Shown piece after piece: positions 8,563 to 17,216 of a DNA stretch of 64,000 nucleotides. Made by a program: the position numbers and the translations under genes. Origin of the DNA: JASHPR01 sp963739645 (GTDB lineage: Bacteria; Actinomycetota; Actinomycetes; Streptosporangiales; Streptosporangiaceae). Under the pieces are notes generated by a model. The model worked only from the letters and a program-made list of their open reading frames with translations, had not been told where the DNA came from and ran no database searches. Positions within the stretch are counted from its first letter, which is position 1, and each line of letters begins with the position of its first letter. The stretch lies in contig CAVUBM010000074.1 of NCBI GenBank assembly GCA_963739645.1, positions 62,001-126,000 of the forward strand. Direction: 5' to 3'.

Positions 8563-10032
8563 TCAGGCCCAGGCCAGCATGCGCAGGGGATCCTCCAGCA
8601 TCGCCCCGATGTCGCGCAGCACGGCCGAGCCCAGGTCACCGTCGACGATGCGGTGGTCGAAGGACAGGGCCAGCGTCGTGACCTTGCGTATGGCCAGCTG
8701 GCCCTCGTGCACCCACGGGGCGTCCTTCACCTGGCCGAAGGCCAGGATCGCCGCCTCGCCCGGGGAGAGGATGGGCGTGCCGGTGTCCACGCCGAACACG
8801 CCGACGTTGGTGATCGTGATCGTGCCGCCGCTCATGTCGGCCGGGCTGGCCTTGCCGGCCCGCGCGGTCTCGGCGAGCCCGCCCAGCGCCCGGGCCAGGC
8901 CGGGCAGCGAGAGCGCGTGCGCGTCCTTGACGTTCGGCACCACCAGCCCGCGTTCGGTCGCCGCGGCGATGCCGAGGTTGACGTAGTGCTTGACCACGAT
9001 CTCCTGGGCCGCCTCGTCCCACGTGGAGTTGACCATCGGGTGCCTGGCCACCGCCACCAGCAGCGCCCGCGCGACAAGCAGCAGCGGGGACACTCTGATG
9101 TCGGCGAAGTCGGGCAGCGTCCGCAGCCGGGCCGTCGCGGCCATCGTCTCGGTGATGTCGATCTGCAGGAACTCGGTGACGTGCGGCGCGGTGAAGGCAC
9201 TGCTCACCATCGCCGCGGCCGTGTGCTTGCGGACGCCGCGAATCGGGATCCGCTCCTCGCGCGCGACCGCGGTCACCGGGGCCGGCTGGGACGCGGGCGC
9301 ATCCTGGCCGCCCGCGGCCGCCTGCACGTCCTCGCGGGTGATGGAGCCTCCGGGGCCGGTTCCGGCCAGCCTCGACAGGTCGATGCCCAGGTCCTTGGCC
9401 AGCTTGCGGACCGGTGGCTTGGCTAGCGCACCCGGCGCCGTCCCGGCGTCCGGTGCGCCCGGCGCCGTCCCGGCGTCCGGTCCGGCCTGGCCGTTGCCGG
9501 CCCGGGCCGGGGAGGCGGGCGAGGTGACGGCGGCCGGGCTGGTCACCGCCGCGCTGGCCGCCGGGGCCTGGGCCGCTGCGCCTCCGGCCGGAGCCTTCCT
9601 GGGACGCCGGGTGGTCCGGCCCAGCTTGACCCCGTAACCGACGAGCACGGACTGGCGCTCCGGGTCGTCTTTGGCGGTCAGGGTGCCCTCGATCCCGGGC
9701 TCGGCCCCGCCATCGGCGGGCGGTGGGGGGATCAGGTCGTCATTGCGGGCGCCCGCGACGGGCGGCCGCCCGCCAGCGCTCGCATCCTCGCCGACCTCCA
9801 CCGAGATGATCGGTGTCCCGACGTCGGCGGTGGTGCCCTCGGGCACCAGCAGCCCGGCCACCACGCCCTCGTACGGGGACGGCAGCTCCACCACGGCCTT
9901 GGCGGTCTCGATCTCCACGATGATCTGGTTGATCGTGACCCTGTCGCCGGGCTGCACGTGCCACTTGACGATGTCCGCCTCGGTCAGGCCCTCACCCACG
10001 TCGGGAAGCCGGAACTGCTTGAGCTCTGACAT
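8563..10032 (-). CDS. bkdC: Branched-chain 2-oxoacid dehydrogenase E2 (dihydrolipoyl acyltransferase)
   Basis: Core subunit that moves the acyl group from E1 to CoA on a lipoyl arm. Residues 1-80 form one lipoyl domain with the modified lysine in IETAKAVVELPSPYEG. A long Ala/Pro linker follows. A peripheral-subunit-binding domain (VRKLAKDLGIDLSRLAGTGP, about 205-240) is next, and the catalytic domain ends with ALSFDHRIVDGDLGSAVLRD, which holds the HxxxDG active site. There is one lipoyl domain, as in many Bkd-type E2 proteins. GAGAGG precedes the ATG. It is the last gene of the E1alpha-E1beta-E2 operon; the gap to E1beta is 72 bp. No E3 is in the window, so lipoamide dehydrogenase must come from elsewhere. 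Confidence 0.93.
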   Translation of the reverse strand: MSELKQFRLPDVGEGLTEADIVKWHVQPGDRVTINQIIVEIETAKAVVELPSPYEGVVAGLLVPEGTTADVGTPIISVEVGEDASAGGRPPVAGARNDDLIPPPPADGGAEPGIEGTLTAKDDPERQSVLVGYGVKLGRTTRRPRKAPAGGAAAQAPAASAAVTSPAAVTSPASPARAGNGQAGPDAGTAPGAPDAGTAPGALAKPPVRKLAKDLGIDLSRLAGTGPGGSITREDVQAAAGGQDAPASQPAPVTAVAREERIPIRGVRKHTAAAMVSSAFTAPHVTEFLQIDITETMAATARLRTLPDFADIRVSPLLLVARALLVAVARHPMVNSTWDEAAQEIVVKHYVNLGIAAATERGLVVPNVKDAHALSLPGLARALGGLAETARAGKASPADMSGGTITITNVGVFGVDTGTPILSPGEAAILAFGQVKDAPWVHEGQLAIRKVTTLALSFDHRIVDGDLGSAVLRDIGAMLEDPLRMLAWA

Positions 10033-10104
10033 CCTGCCCTCTCCGTGTCAGCCGGGGGGTGACCCCCGCCAGTGTCAGCCCAGGGACTGCCGCCCCTGGA
10101 AACG

Positions 10105-11088
10105 CTAATAGCCGAAGGTGCGGTCGACCGTGTCCAGCACCCGGTCCAGGTCGGGCAGGTAGTGCTCCTCCAGCTTGGACGGCGGGTACGGGGTGGAGAA
10201 GCCGCCCACCCGCAGCACCGGGGCCTCCAGCCGGTAGAAGCACTCCTCGGTCACCCGGGCGGCGATCTCGGCGCCGAGCCCCCCGGTGACCGGCGCCTCG
10301 TGGGCGACCACGCACCGCCCGGTGCGCCGGACCGACTCAAAGATCGTCTCGGTGTCCAGCGGCGACAGCGAGCGCAGGTCGATCACTTCCAGCGAGCGCC
10401 CGTCCTCGCTGGCGGCCACCGCCGCGGCGGTGCAGGTCCGGACCATCGGGCCGTAGCAGAGCAGGGTCACGTCGGTGCCGCTGACCACGGTCTTGGCCTG
10501 GTTCAGCGGCAGCGCCGCGGCGAGGCCCCCGGCGGTGTCCACCTCGGCCTTCTCCCAGTAGCGACGCTTGGGCTCGAAGAAGATCACCGGGTCGTCGCAG
10601 TTGATCGACATCTGGATCATCGCGTACGCGTCGGCCGGGTCCCCGCAGGCGACCACGCGCAGGCCGCCGGTGTGGGTGAACAGCGCCTCGGGCGACTCGC
10701 TGTGGTGCTCCACCGCGCCGATGCCGCCGCCGCACGGGATCCGGATCACCACCGGCAGGCTGAGGCTGCCGAGGGACCGGTACCGCATCTTGGCCAGCTG
10801 GGAGGTGATCTGGTTGAACGCCGGGAACACGAAGCCGTCGAACTGGATCTCGCACACCGGCCGGTAGCCGCGCAGCGCCAGCCCGATCGCGGTGCCCACG
10901 ATGCCGGACTCGGCGAGCGGCGTGTCTACCACCCGGGCCTCGCCGAAGTCCTTCTGCAGCCCGTCGGTGACCCGGAACACCCCGCCGAGCTTCCCGACGT
11001 CCTCGCCCATGATCAGGACCTTCGGGTCGTTCTCGAGCGCCTTGCGCAGGCCCTCGTTCAGCGCCCGCGACAGGGTCAGCGTGGTCAT
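10105..11088 (-). CDS. bkdB: Branched-chain 2-oxoacid dehydrogenase E1 beta subunit
   Basis: 327 residues, full length for a transketolase-type E1 beta subunit. It opens with TLSRALNEGLRKALENDPKV and shows the TPP-proximal GEDVGKLGGVFRVTDGL, then PLAESGIVGTAIGLALRGYR, and the C-terminal swivel domain (DLRSLSPLDTETIFESVRRT, HEAPVTGGLGAEIAARV). Its start overlaps the stop of the E1alpha gene by 4 bp (ATGA), so the two are translationally coupled, as expected for subunits made in equal amounts. Confidence 0.94.
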   Translation of the reverse strand: MTTLTLSRALNEGLRKALENDPKVLIMGEDVGKLGGVFRVTDGLQKDFGEARVVDTPLAESGIVGTAIGLALRGYRPVCEIQFDGFVFPAFNQITSQLAKMRYRSLGSLSLPVVIRIPCGGGIGAVEHHSESPEALFTHTGGLRVVACGDPADAYAMIQMSINCDDPVIFFEPKRRYWEKAEVDTAGGLAAALPLNQAKTVVSGTDVTLLCYGPMVRTCTAAAVAASEDGRSLEVIDLRSLSPLDTETIFESVRRTGRCVVAHEAPVTGGLGAEIAARVTEECFYRLEAPVLRVGGFSTPYPPSKLEEHYLPDLDRVLDTVDRTFGY

Positions 11089-12236
11089 CGCGAGGCCTCC
11101 TCGACGGCGAAGGAGTCGAGGTAAGCGGCGAACTGGTCCCGCTCAGACTCCAGGAGCAGGTTCGGTTCCGCGTAGACGTTCTCGAAGATCGTCAGCGGCT
11201 CCGGGTCGGGCATCTCCCGGCAGGCTTTCCTGATCCCGGCCCCGACCTCATCGGCCTCGGCGTCGAGGTCCGAGAAGAACCTCTCGTCCGCGGCCACGTT
11301 CCGGACCAGGTAGGCCTTGACCCGCTCGATGGGGTCCTTGAGCTTCCACGTCTCCAGCTCGGCGGCCAGCCGGTACCTGGTCGGGTCGTCGGTCGTGGTG
11401 TGGGCGCCCATCCGGTAGGTGAAGGCCTCGATCATCGTCGGTCCCTGGCCCTCCCGGGCGGCCTGCAGCGCCTTCCTGGTCACCGCCAGGCAGGCGAGCA
11501 CGTCGTTGCCGTCCACCCGCACGCCGGGGAAGCCGAACCCGTGCGCCCGCCGGTACAGCGGGGTCCGGCTCTGGCGCTCCAGCGGCTCGGAGATCGCCCA
11601 CTGGTTGTTCTGGCAGAAGAACACGATCGGCGCGTTCGAGACCGAGGCCCAGATGAACGCCTCGTTGACGTCGCCCTGGCTGGTCGCGCCGTCGCCGAAG
11701 TAGGCGATCACCGCCTCGCCGTCCTCGCCCACGGCGCCGTCGCGCTGGATGCCCATGGCGTAGCCGGTGGCGTGCAGCGTCTGGCTGCCGATCACGATCG
11801 TGTACAGGTGGAAGTTGTGCGCCGTGGGGTCCCAGCCGCCGTGGCTGACCCCGCGGAACAGCTCGAGCAGCCTGCTCGGGTCGAGCCCGCGGCACCAGGC
11901 CACGCCGTGCTCGCGGTAGGTCGGGAACGCCATGTCCCTGGCCCCGAGGGCCCGGCCCGAGCCGACCTGAGCGGCCTCCTGGCCGAGCAGCGAGGCCCAG
12001 ATGCCCAGCTCACCCTGGCGCTGCAGGGCGATCGCCTCGTAGTCGATCCGGCGGACCAGCACCAGATCGCGGTACAGCGCCCTGATCTCCTCCGCGGAGA
12101 TGTCCAGCGGGTAGTCCGGGTGCTCGACCCGTTCCCCCTCGGGCGTCAGGAGCTGGATGAGTTCCGCTGACTCCGGTGGCCCGCCGAAGGGGGAGGAATC
12201 AGCTGAAGCAGCTCGCCCGGCGTCGTTGACGGTCAC
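11085..12236 (-). CDS. bkdA: Branched-chain 2-oxoacid dehydrogenase E1 alpha subunit
   Basis: Thiamine-diphosphate subunit that decarboxylates the 2-oxoacid. The TPP motif is visible as YFGDGATSQGDVNEAFIWAS through NNQWAISEPL; the phosphorylation-loop-like region YRMGAHTTTDDPTRYR follows. I chose the GTG at 12236 (VTVNDAGRAA) because GAGGAG lies 6 nt upstream; a start further out at 12341 would add 35 poorly conserved residues. That gives 383 residues. A short N-terminal tail precedes the conserved PDYPLDISAEEIRALYRDLV. The promoter region, shared with divergent purS, contains an inverted repeat at 12342-12363. Confidence 0.93.
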   Translation of the reverse strand: MTVNDAGRAASADSSPFGGPPESAELIQLLTPEGERVEHPDYPLDISAEEIRALYRDLVLVRRIDYEAIALQRQGELGIWASLLGQEAAQVGSGRALGARDMAFPTYREHGVAWCRGLDPSRLLELFRGVSHGGWDPTAHNFHLYTIVIGSQTLHATGYAMGIQRDGAVGEDGEAVIAYFGDGATSQGDVNEAFIWASVSNAPIVFFCQNNQWAISEPLERQSRTPLYRRAHGFGFPGVRVDGNDVLACLAVTRKALQAAREGQGPTMIEAFTYRMGAHTTTDDPTRYRLAAELETWKLKDPIERVKAYLVRNVAADERFFSDLDAEADEVGAGIRKACREMPDPEPLTIFENVYAEPNLLLESERDQFAAYLDSFAVEEASR

Positions 12237-12341
12237 GTGCCACTCCTCGCGTGCTCGGGGCCGAACCCGGTTGCCCGGACCGGCCGGTGTCCGTCGGGAG
12301 TCTCGTTGTGACAGTACCCGGCGGCTGTCGTGGGAGGTCAA

Positions 12342-12363
12342 ATGGTGTAAGCGTTATCACCAT
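12342..12363. promoter_or_regulatory. Inverted repeat between the bkd operon and purS
   Basis: ATGGTG at 12342-12347 and CACCAT at 12358-12363 form perfect 6-bp arms around a 10-bp spacer. It lies about 105 bp from each divergent start codon, where an operator for the bkd operon could sit. No binder can be assigned. Confidence 0.4.
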
Positions 12364-12466
12364 CGTGACAGACATCGCGGGATGCCATCGCCATGAAACT
12401 GCCCGCCTGCCGGCGATCCAACCTGGCCGGTCCCGCTGCCGGGCCGCCTGGCGTACGCTGCCGCAT

Positions 12467-12709
12467 GTGGCCAGAGTCATCGTTGAGGTGATGCTCAAGC
12501 CCGAGATCCATGATCCGCAGGGCGAGGCCATCGCCGGCGCGTGTCACCGCCTCGGGTTCGGGCAGGTGACCGGCGTCCGCCAGGGCAAGCGGTTCGAGGT
12601 GGAGCTCAGCGGCCCGGCGGATGAGGCCGCCCTGGCCCGGATCGCCGAGCTGGCGGGCGAGCTGCTGGCCAACCCGGTGATCGAGGAGTTCTCGGTCAGG
12701 CCCGCCTGA
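12467..12709 (+). CDS. purS: Phosphoribosylformylglycinamidine synthase subunit PurS
   Basis: 80 residues, the usual length. PurS bridges PurQ and PurL in the FGAM synthetase complex. The sequence VARVIVEVMLKPEIHDPQGE, VRQGKRFEVELSG and the end NPVIEEFSVRP are all typical. I use the GTG at 12467; the ATG two bases earlier is in another frame. It is separated from purQ by 860 bp holding an anti-sigma factor gene, which is unusual. Confidence 0.93.
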   Translation: MARVIVEVMLKPEIHDPQGEAIAGACHRLGFGQVTGVRQGKRFEVELSGPADEAALARIAELAGELLANPVIEEFSVRPA

Positions 12710-12916
12710 CGTGGCCAGCCCGGTCGTTATGCCCGACATCTCCGGGTATCACCGGTATTCGGTGGCCGATTAGTCCGCATTCGCGGGCGAGTTAACGGCG
12801 GAGAACAGCACTGTTCGTCCAGAGATCGCCCAAGTTCATGATTACCAAGGCCCGTCATGGGAAACCCTTCACAATGTGATCAGCATGACGGGTGGCTTCG
12901 GGGAGCTTAGGAGCGG

Positions 12917-13534
12917 ATGCGTACTCGGGTGACAGGTGCTGAGGAGCCGACCGTTGACGCTCGGTTCTGCCTCGTGTTCCCCCGCGAAGCCGTCAGTGTT
13001 CCGGTGGTCCGCCACGTGCTCGGCGACGCGCTGACCAAGATCGGCGTCGACGAGGACTGCGTGGCCGACCTCCTGCTCGCCGTGACCGAGGCTTGCACGA
13101 ACGTGCTGCGCCACAGCGGCCACGCGCGCAGGTACGAGGTCGTGGCCGAGATCCGCAGCAACCGCTGCACGCTCGAGGTCGTCGACACCGGCCGCGGGTT
13201 CAACCCGGCGAAGCTGGCCGCCCGCAAGGGCAGGCCCCGCGGCGTCTACCCGTTCCGGCGCCGCCGCGCGCAGTGGCCATACCCCGCGGCGCACGCGAAT
13301 TCGCCGATGCGCGCCCGCCTGGCCCGGGTCACGCACCGGGCCGAGCTGCGGGCGATCCGGCGGCTTCCCGAGTCCGGGCGCGGCCTCGCCATCATGAGGG
13401 CGTGCGTCGACGACGTCACGCTGCGGAGCCAGCCGGGCCGCGGCACCGTGGTGGCGCTGCAGAAGCGGATCGAGCTGCGCAGCGACGCGCCGCGCGCCCG
13501 CCCGGCCGAGATGCCGCTCAGGGACGCCGGCTGA
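12917..13534 (+). CDS. Anti-sigma regulatory factor, RsbW-like serine kinase/ATPase
   Basis: A GHKL-fold protein of the RsbW/SpoIIAB type, which binds a sigma factor or phosphorylates an antagonist. The N box is ADLLLAVTEACTNVLRHSGH (residues 54-70), the G1 box is VVDTGRGF (about 92-100) and the G2 box PESGRGLAIMRACVDDVTLR is near residue 155. Between G1 and G2 is an unusually long, arginine-rich insert of about 50 residues (GVYPFRRRRAQW and beyond). GGAG precedes the ATG. The 200-bp region upstream is relatively AT-rich and contains GGGTAT, loosely like a stress-sigma promoter. No partner sigma factor or antagonist gene is adjacent. Its place between purS and purQ says nothing about purine synthesis. 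Confidence 0.85.
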   Translation: MRTRVTGAEEPTVDARFCLVFPREAVSVPVVRHVLGDALTKIGVDEDCVADLLLAVTEACTNVLRHSGHARRYEVVAEIRSNRCTLEVVDTGRGFNPAKLAARKGRPRGVYPFRRRRAQWPYPAAHANSPMRARLARVTHRAELRAIRRLPESGRGLAIMRACVDDVTLRSQPGRGTVVALQKRIELRSDAPRARPAEMPLRDAG

Positions 13535-13568
13535 GCCGGTAGCCTGCCTGCATGACGGGCGATCGGGC

Positions 13569-14246
13569 ATGACGGCCCGCGTGGGGATCGTCACCTTCCC
13601 CGGATCACTCGACGACCACGACGCGGCCCGCGCGGTGACCCGGGCGGGCGGCGTGGCGGTCCCGCTCTGGCACGGCGAGCGTGATCTGCACGGCGTGGAC
13701 GCGGTGGTCCTGCCCGGCGGCTTCTCCTACGGCGACTACCTGCGCTGCGGGGCCATCGCCCGGTTCGCGCCGGTCATGGCCGACCTCGTGCCCGCGGCCC
13801 GGGCCGGCCTGCCGGTGCTCGGCATCTGCAACGGCTTCCAGATCCTGTGCGAGGCGCACCTGCTTCCTGGCGCGCTCACCCGCAACAGTGGCCTGCGTTT
13901 CATCAGCCGCGAAGTCAAAATCAGGATCCATAACGCGATGACCCCGTGGACCGGTCGTTACGCGCCAGGCCAGGAGGTGACGCTGGTGCTGAAGAGCGGT
14001 GAGGGGGCTTATGCCGCCGACCCGGCTACGCTGTCCGCGCTGCAGGCCGGGGGCCAGGTGCTGGCGTCCTACGCCGGCCCCAGCCCGAACGGCTCGGTGG
14101 CGGACATCGCCGGGATCTGCAGCGAGAGCGGCAGCATCGTGGGGCTCATGCCGCACCCCGAGCACGCCATCGACGCGCTGACCGGCCCCGGCGACGACGG
14201 GCTCGGCTTCTTCACCTCGGCCGTGCGCGCGCTGGCGGCCGCGTGA
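13569..14246 (+). CDS. purQ: Phosphoribosylformylglycinamidine synthase subunit PurQ (glutaminase)
   Basis: 225 residues. It hydrolyses glutamine and passes ammonia to PurL. The class I glutaminase nucleophile is the Cys of VLGICNGFQILCEAH and the His/Glu pair is in GLMPHPEHAID. The oxyanion strand LPGGFSYGDYLRCGAIA is intact. Its stop overlaps the purL start (GTGA), so the pair is coupled. The ATG at 13569 is in a second MTxR context just after an out-of-frame ATG at 13552. Confidence 0.95.
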   Translation: MTARVGIVTFPGSLDDHDAARAVTRAGGVAVPLWHGERDLHGVDAVVLPGGFSYGDYLRCGAIARFAPVMADLVPAARAGLPVLGICNGFQILCEAHLLPGALTRNSGLRFISREVKIRIHNAMTPWTGRYAPGQEVTLVLKSGEGAYAADPATLSALQAGGQVLASYAGPSPNGSVADIAGICSESGSIVGLMPHPEHAIDALTGPGDDGLGFFTSAVRALAAA

Positions 14247-16522
14247 CCGCCCTGGCCGGCCAGGACACGGTGGCGCAGGCGGCCGCCACCGCCAGCCGGC
14301 CGCAGCCGCACGCCGAGCTCGGCCTGACCGACGCCGAGTACGAACGGATCACCGGGGTGCTCGGCCGCCGCCCCACCGACGCCGAGCTGGCCATCTACTC
14401 GGTGATGTGGAGCGAGCACTGCTCCTACAAGTCGTCCCGGGTGCATCTGCGGCAGTTCGCCGACAAGGCACCGCCGTCCGGCGCGCTGCTGGCCGGCATC
14501 GGCCAGAACGCCGGCGTCGTGGACATCGGCCAGGGCTACGCGGTCACGTTCAAGATCGAATCACACAACCACCCGTCGTACGTGGAGCCGTTCCAGGGCG
14601 CGGCCACCGGCGTGGGCGGGATCGTCAGGGACATCCTGGCCATGGGCGCGCGCCCGGTGGCGGTGATGGACGCGCTCCGGTTCGGCCCGGCCGACGCGCC
14701 GGACACCCGCCGGGTGCTGCCCGGCGTGGTCGGCGGCATCTCGTTCTACGGCAACTGCCTCGGCCTGCCGAACATCGGCGGCGAGCTGGCCTTCGACCGG
14801 TGCTACGCGGGCAACCCGCTGGTCAACGCGCTGTGCGTGGGTGTCATGCGGCACGAGGACCTCAAGCTGGCCGCGGCCACCGGGACGGGTAACCAGGTGG
14901 TGCTGTTCGGCGCCAGCACCGGGCCGGACGGCATCGGCGGGGCGTCGGTGCTGGCCAGCGCGTCGTTCGAGGGTGGGAGGGCAGGCGAGGGGGGGAGGGC
15001 GGGCGAAACAAACAGCAAGCGGCCCAGCGTCCAGGTCGGCGACCCGTTCATGGAGAAGCTGCTGGTCGAGTGCTGCCTGGAGCTCTACGCCGCCGGGCTG
15101 GTGGTGGGTATCCAGGATCTCGGCGCGGCCGGCGTGGCCTGCGCCACGACCGAGCTGGCCGCGGGCGGCGGCGTGGGCATGCGGGTCCGGCTGGACGCGG
15201 TGCCGCTGCGGGATCCCTCGCTCGGCCCGGCGGAGATCCTGATGAGCGAGTCGCAGGAACGGATGATGGCGATCGTGCCGCCCGCCGGGCTCGAGCAGTT
15301 CATGGCCATCTGCGCCAAGTGGGATGTCCAGGCCACGGTGATCGGGGACGTGACCGGCACCGGGCGGCTCGAGATGACCTGGCACGGCGAGCTGGTCGTG
15401 GACATCCCGCCCGGCAGCGCCGCCGACGAGGGCCCGGTCTACCACCGTCCGCTGCAGCGCCCGCCCCGGCAGGACGCCCTGCAGGCCGACGACCCGGCCC
15501 GGCTCAGCCGCCCGGGCCCAGGCCACGAGCAGCGCTCGGCGCTGCTGACCTTGCTCGCCACCCCCGACGCGGCCGACAAGAGCTGGGTCACCGAGCAGTA
15601 CGACCGCTACGTCCGGGGCAACACGGTGCTGGCCATGCCGCAGGACGGGGGCCTGATCAGGGTCGATGAGCAGACCGGCCTCGGCGTGGCGCTGGCTGTG
15701 GACGGCAACGGCCGGTACTGCCGGCTGGACCCGTACGCGGGGACCCAGCTCGCCCTGGCCGAGGCCTACCGCAACGTGGCGGCGACCGGGGCCACGCCGC
15801 TGGCCGTGACCAACTGCCTCAACTTCGGCTCGCCCACCGATCCCGCGGTGATGTGGCAGTTCAGCGAGGCGGTGCGCGGCCTCGCCGACGCCTGCCTGAC
15901 CCTCGCGATCCCGGTGACCGGGGGCAACGTCAGCTTCTACAACCAGACCGCGGAGGTCGCGATCCACCCGACGCCGGTCGTCGGCGTGCTCGGCGTCCAC
16001 CACGACGTGCGTACCCGGCTGTCGATCGGCTTCGGCCGGGCGGGGCGCCGGGTGGTGCTGCTCGGGCGCAGCGAGGCGGAGCTTGGCGGGTCGCTGTGGG
16101 CGCATGTCACCCACGGTCATCTCGGCGGCCGCCCGCCTGCCGTGGACCTGGACGCGGAACGCGCGCTCGCGACGGTGCTCGTCGCGGGCCGCGGCCTGCT
16201 GGACGCCGCGCACGACCTGTCCGACGGCGGGCTGGCGGTCGCGCTCGCCGAATGCTGCCTGGCCGGCGGCCAGGGTGCCACGGTGGAGCTGCCGCCCGAC
16301 CCGTTCGCCGTGCTGTTCGGCGAGTCGGCGGCGCGGGCCGTGGTGGCCGTGCGCCCGGGGGCCGAGGCCGAGTTCGCCGCGCTGTGCCAGCAGCACGGGG
16401 TTCCTGCGACGGTGCTCGGCCAGACCGGCGGCGCCAGCCTGGAGGTCACCGGCAGCTTCACCATCGGCCTGGATGAGCTGGCCGCCGCTCACCGCGGCCC
16501 GCTGCCCGCCCTGTTCGGCTGA
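14243..16522 (+). CDS. purL: Phosphoribosylformylglycinamidine synthase subunit PurL
   Basis: 759 residues, the small form of PurL that needs PurS and PurQ. It is an ATP-dependent amidotransferase making FGAM. Key segments are YSVMWSEHCSYKSSRVHLRQ, KIESHNHPSYVEPFQGAATG, NIGGELAFDRCYAGNPLVNA and the second AIRS repeat with VTGGNVSFYNQTAEVAIHPT. A short low-complexity insert (GGRAGEGGRAGE, near 14970-15010) lies in the loop after ASASF; it looks like a recent duplication. The start is the GTG at 14243. Confidence 0.95.
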   Translation: MTALAGQDTVAQAAATASRPQPHAELGLTDAEYERITGVLGRRPTDAELAIYSVMWSEHCSYKSSRVHLRQFADKAPPSGALLAGIGQNAGVVDIGQGYAVTFKIESHNHPSYVEPFQGAATGVGGIVRDILAMGARPVAVMDALRFGPADAPDTRRVLPGVVGGISFYGNCLGLPNIGGELAFDRCYAGNPLVNALCVGVMRHEDLKLAAATGTGNQVVLFGASTGPDGIGGASVLASASFEGGRAGEGGRAGETNSKRPSVQVGDPFMEKLLVECCLELYAAGLVVGIQDLGAAGVACATTELAAGGGVGMRVRLDAVPLRDPSLGPAEILMSESQERMMAIVPPAGLEQFMAICAKWDVQATVIGDVTGTGRLEMTWHGELVVDIPPGSAADEGPVYHRPLQRPPRQDALQADDPARLSRPGPGHEQRSALLTLLATPDAADKSWVTEQYDRYVRGNTVLAMPQDGGLIRVDEQTGLGVALAVDGNGRYCRLDPYAGTQLALAEAYRNVAATGATPLAVTNCLNFGSPTDPAVMWQFSEAVRGLADACLTLAIPVTGGNVSFYNQTAEVAIHPTPVVGVLGVHHDVRTRLSIGFGRAGRRVVLLGRSEAELGGSLWAHVTHGHLGGRPPAVDLDAERALATVLVAGRGLLDAAHDLSDGGLAVALAECCLAGGQGATVELPPDPFAVLFGESAARAVVAVRPGAEAEFAALCQQHGVPATVLGQTGGASLEVTGSFTIGLDELAAAHRGPLPALFG

Positions 16523-16543
16523 AGGTCCTGGCGGCCCCGGCTG

Positions 16544-17164
16544 TCAGGGCGTGATCACGAACGCGACGAGCTGCTGCCGCCCCGGGGACGCCGCACAGGT
16601 TTTCAGCTGCGCGGCGGACCCGCCCGGGCCGGCCGTCAGGCACCGGCCGTCGGCCAGGTTGCGCAGCTGCCAGTAGTCGAGCCCGCCCGCCCCTGGCGTC
16701 CGGTGCTGCCTGACCCAGCGCTGGCTGGCCAGGAGGTTGCACCGCTGCAGCAGCACGGCCCGCGCGGGCGCGGGTGTGCCGGAGGTCGAGCTTGAGACCG
16801 GCTTGGGCGCCAGGCACAGCCCGTTCTGCAGGTAGATGAAAATGTAGGTTCCCCCGGCCATCTGGTCGGAGGTCCAGGCCGCGCCGGCCGCGCCGCCCCG
16901 GGCGAAGCTCAGGTCCGAGCTCGACGCGGTGAGCATCTGCGGCGCGGAGCTGGCCCCGGCCGCGCCCGCCGGGCCGGCCACGACCAGGCCCACGGCCTGC
17001 GTGCTCAGCACCCGCGTGGGCAGCACGTCAGCGGTCTTCCTGGCGCGTGTGCCGAAGACCAGGTACGCGGCGATCCCGGCCCCGGCCACCAGTACGACAA
17101 ACGCGATCCCCACCATTCGGGCAGCCCACGATCCGCGAGTGCGGGGTCTGCGCGTATCACGCAT
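16544..17164 (-). CDS. Membrane-anchored protein with a ricin-type lectin-like C-terminal domain
   Basis: 206 residues. Residues 1-15 are basic; one membrane segment follows (MVGIAFVVLVAGAGIAAYLV). The outside part has an Ala/Gly/Ser stretch and then repeats reminiscent of a beta-trefoil: LQNGLCLAP, VLLQRCNLLASQRWVRQ, DYWQLRNLADGRCLTAGPGG and LKTCAASPGRQQL. The paired cysteines and QxW-like QRW point to a ricin-B-like fold. Ligand and role are unknown. It sits on the opposite strand between purL and the sterol-carrier-like gene, so it is not part of the purine operon. Confidence 0.6.
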   Translation of the reverse strand: MRDTRRPRTRGSWAARMVGIAFVVLVAGAGIAAYLVFGTRARKTADVLPTRVLSTQAVGLVVAGPAGAAGASSAPQMLTASSSDLSFARGGAAGAAWTSDQMAGGTYIFIYLQNGLCLAPKPVSSSTSGTPAPARAVLLQRCNLLASQRWVRQHRTPGAGGLDYWQLRNLADGRCLTAGPGGSAAQLKTCAASPGRQQLVAFVITP

Positions 17165-17216
17165 ACCGGATGATTACCTCTCTGTGGCCAGTTCTGCCAG
17201 CGGATGGCGCGAAAAG

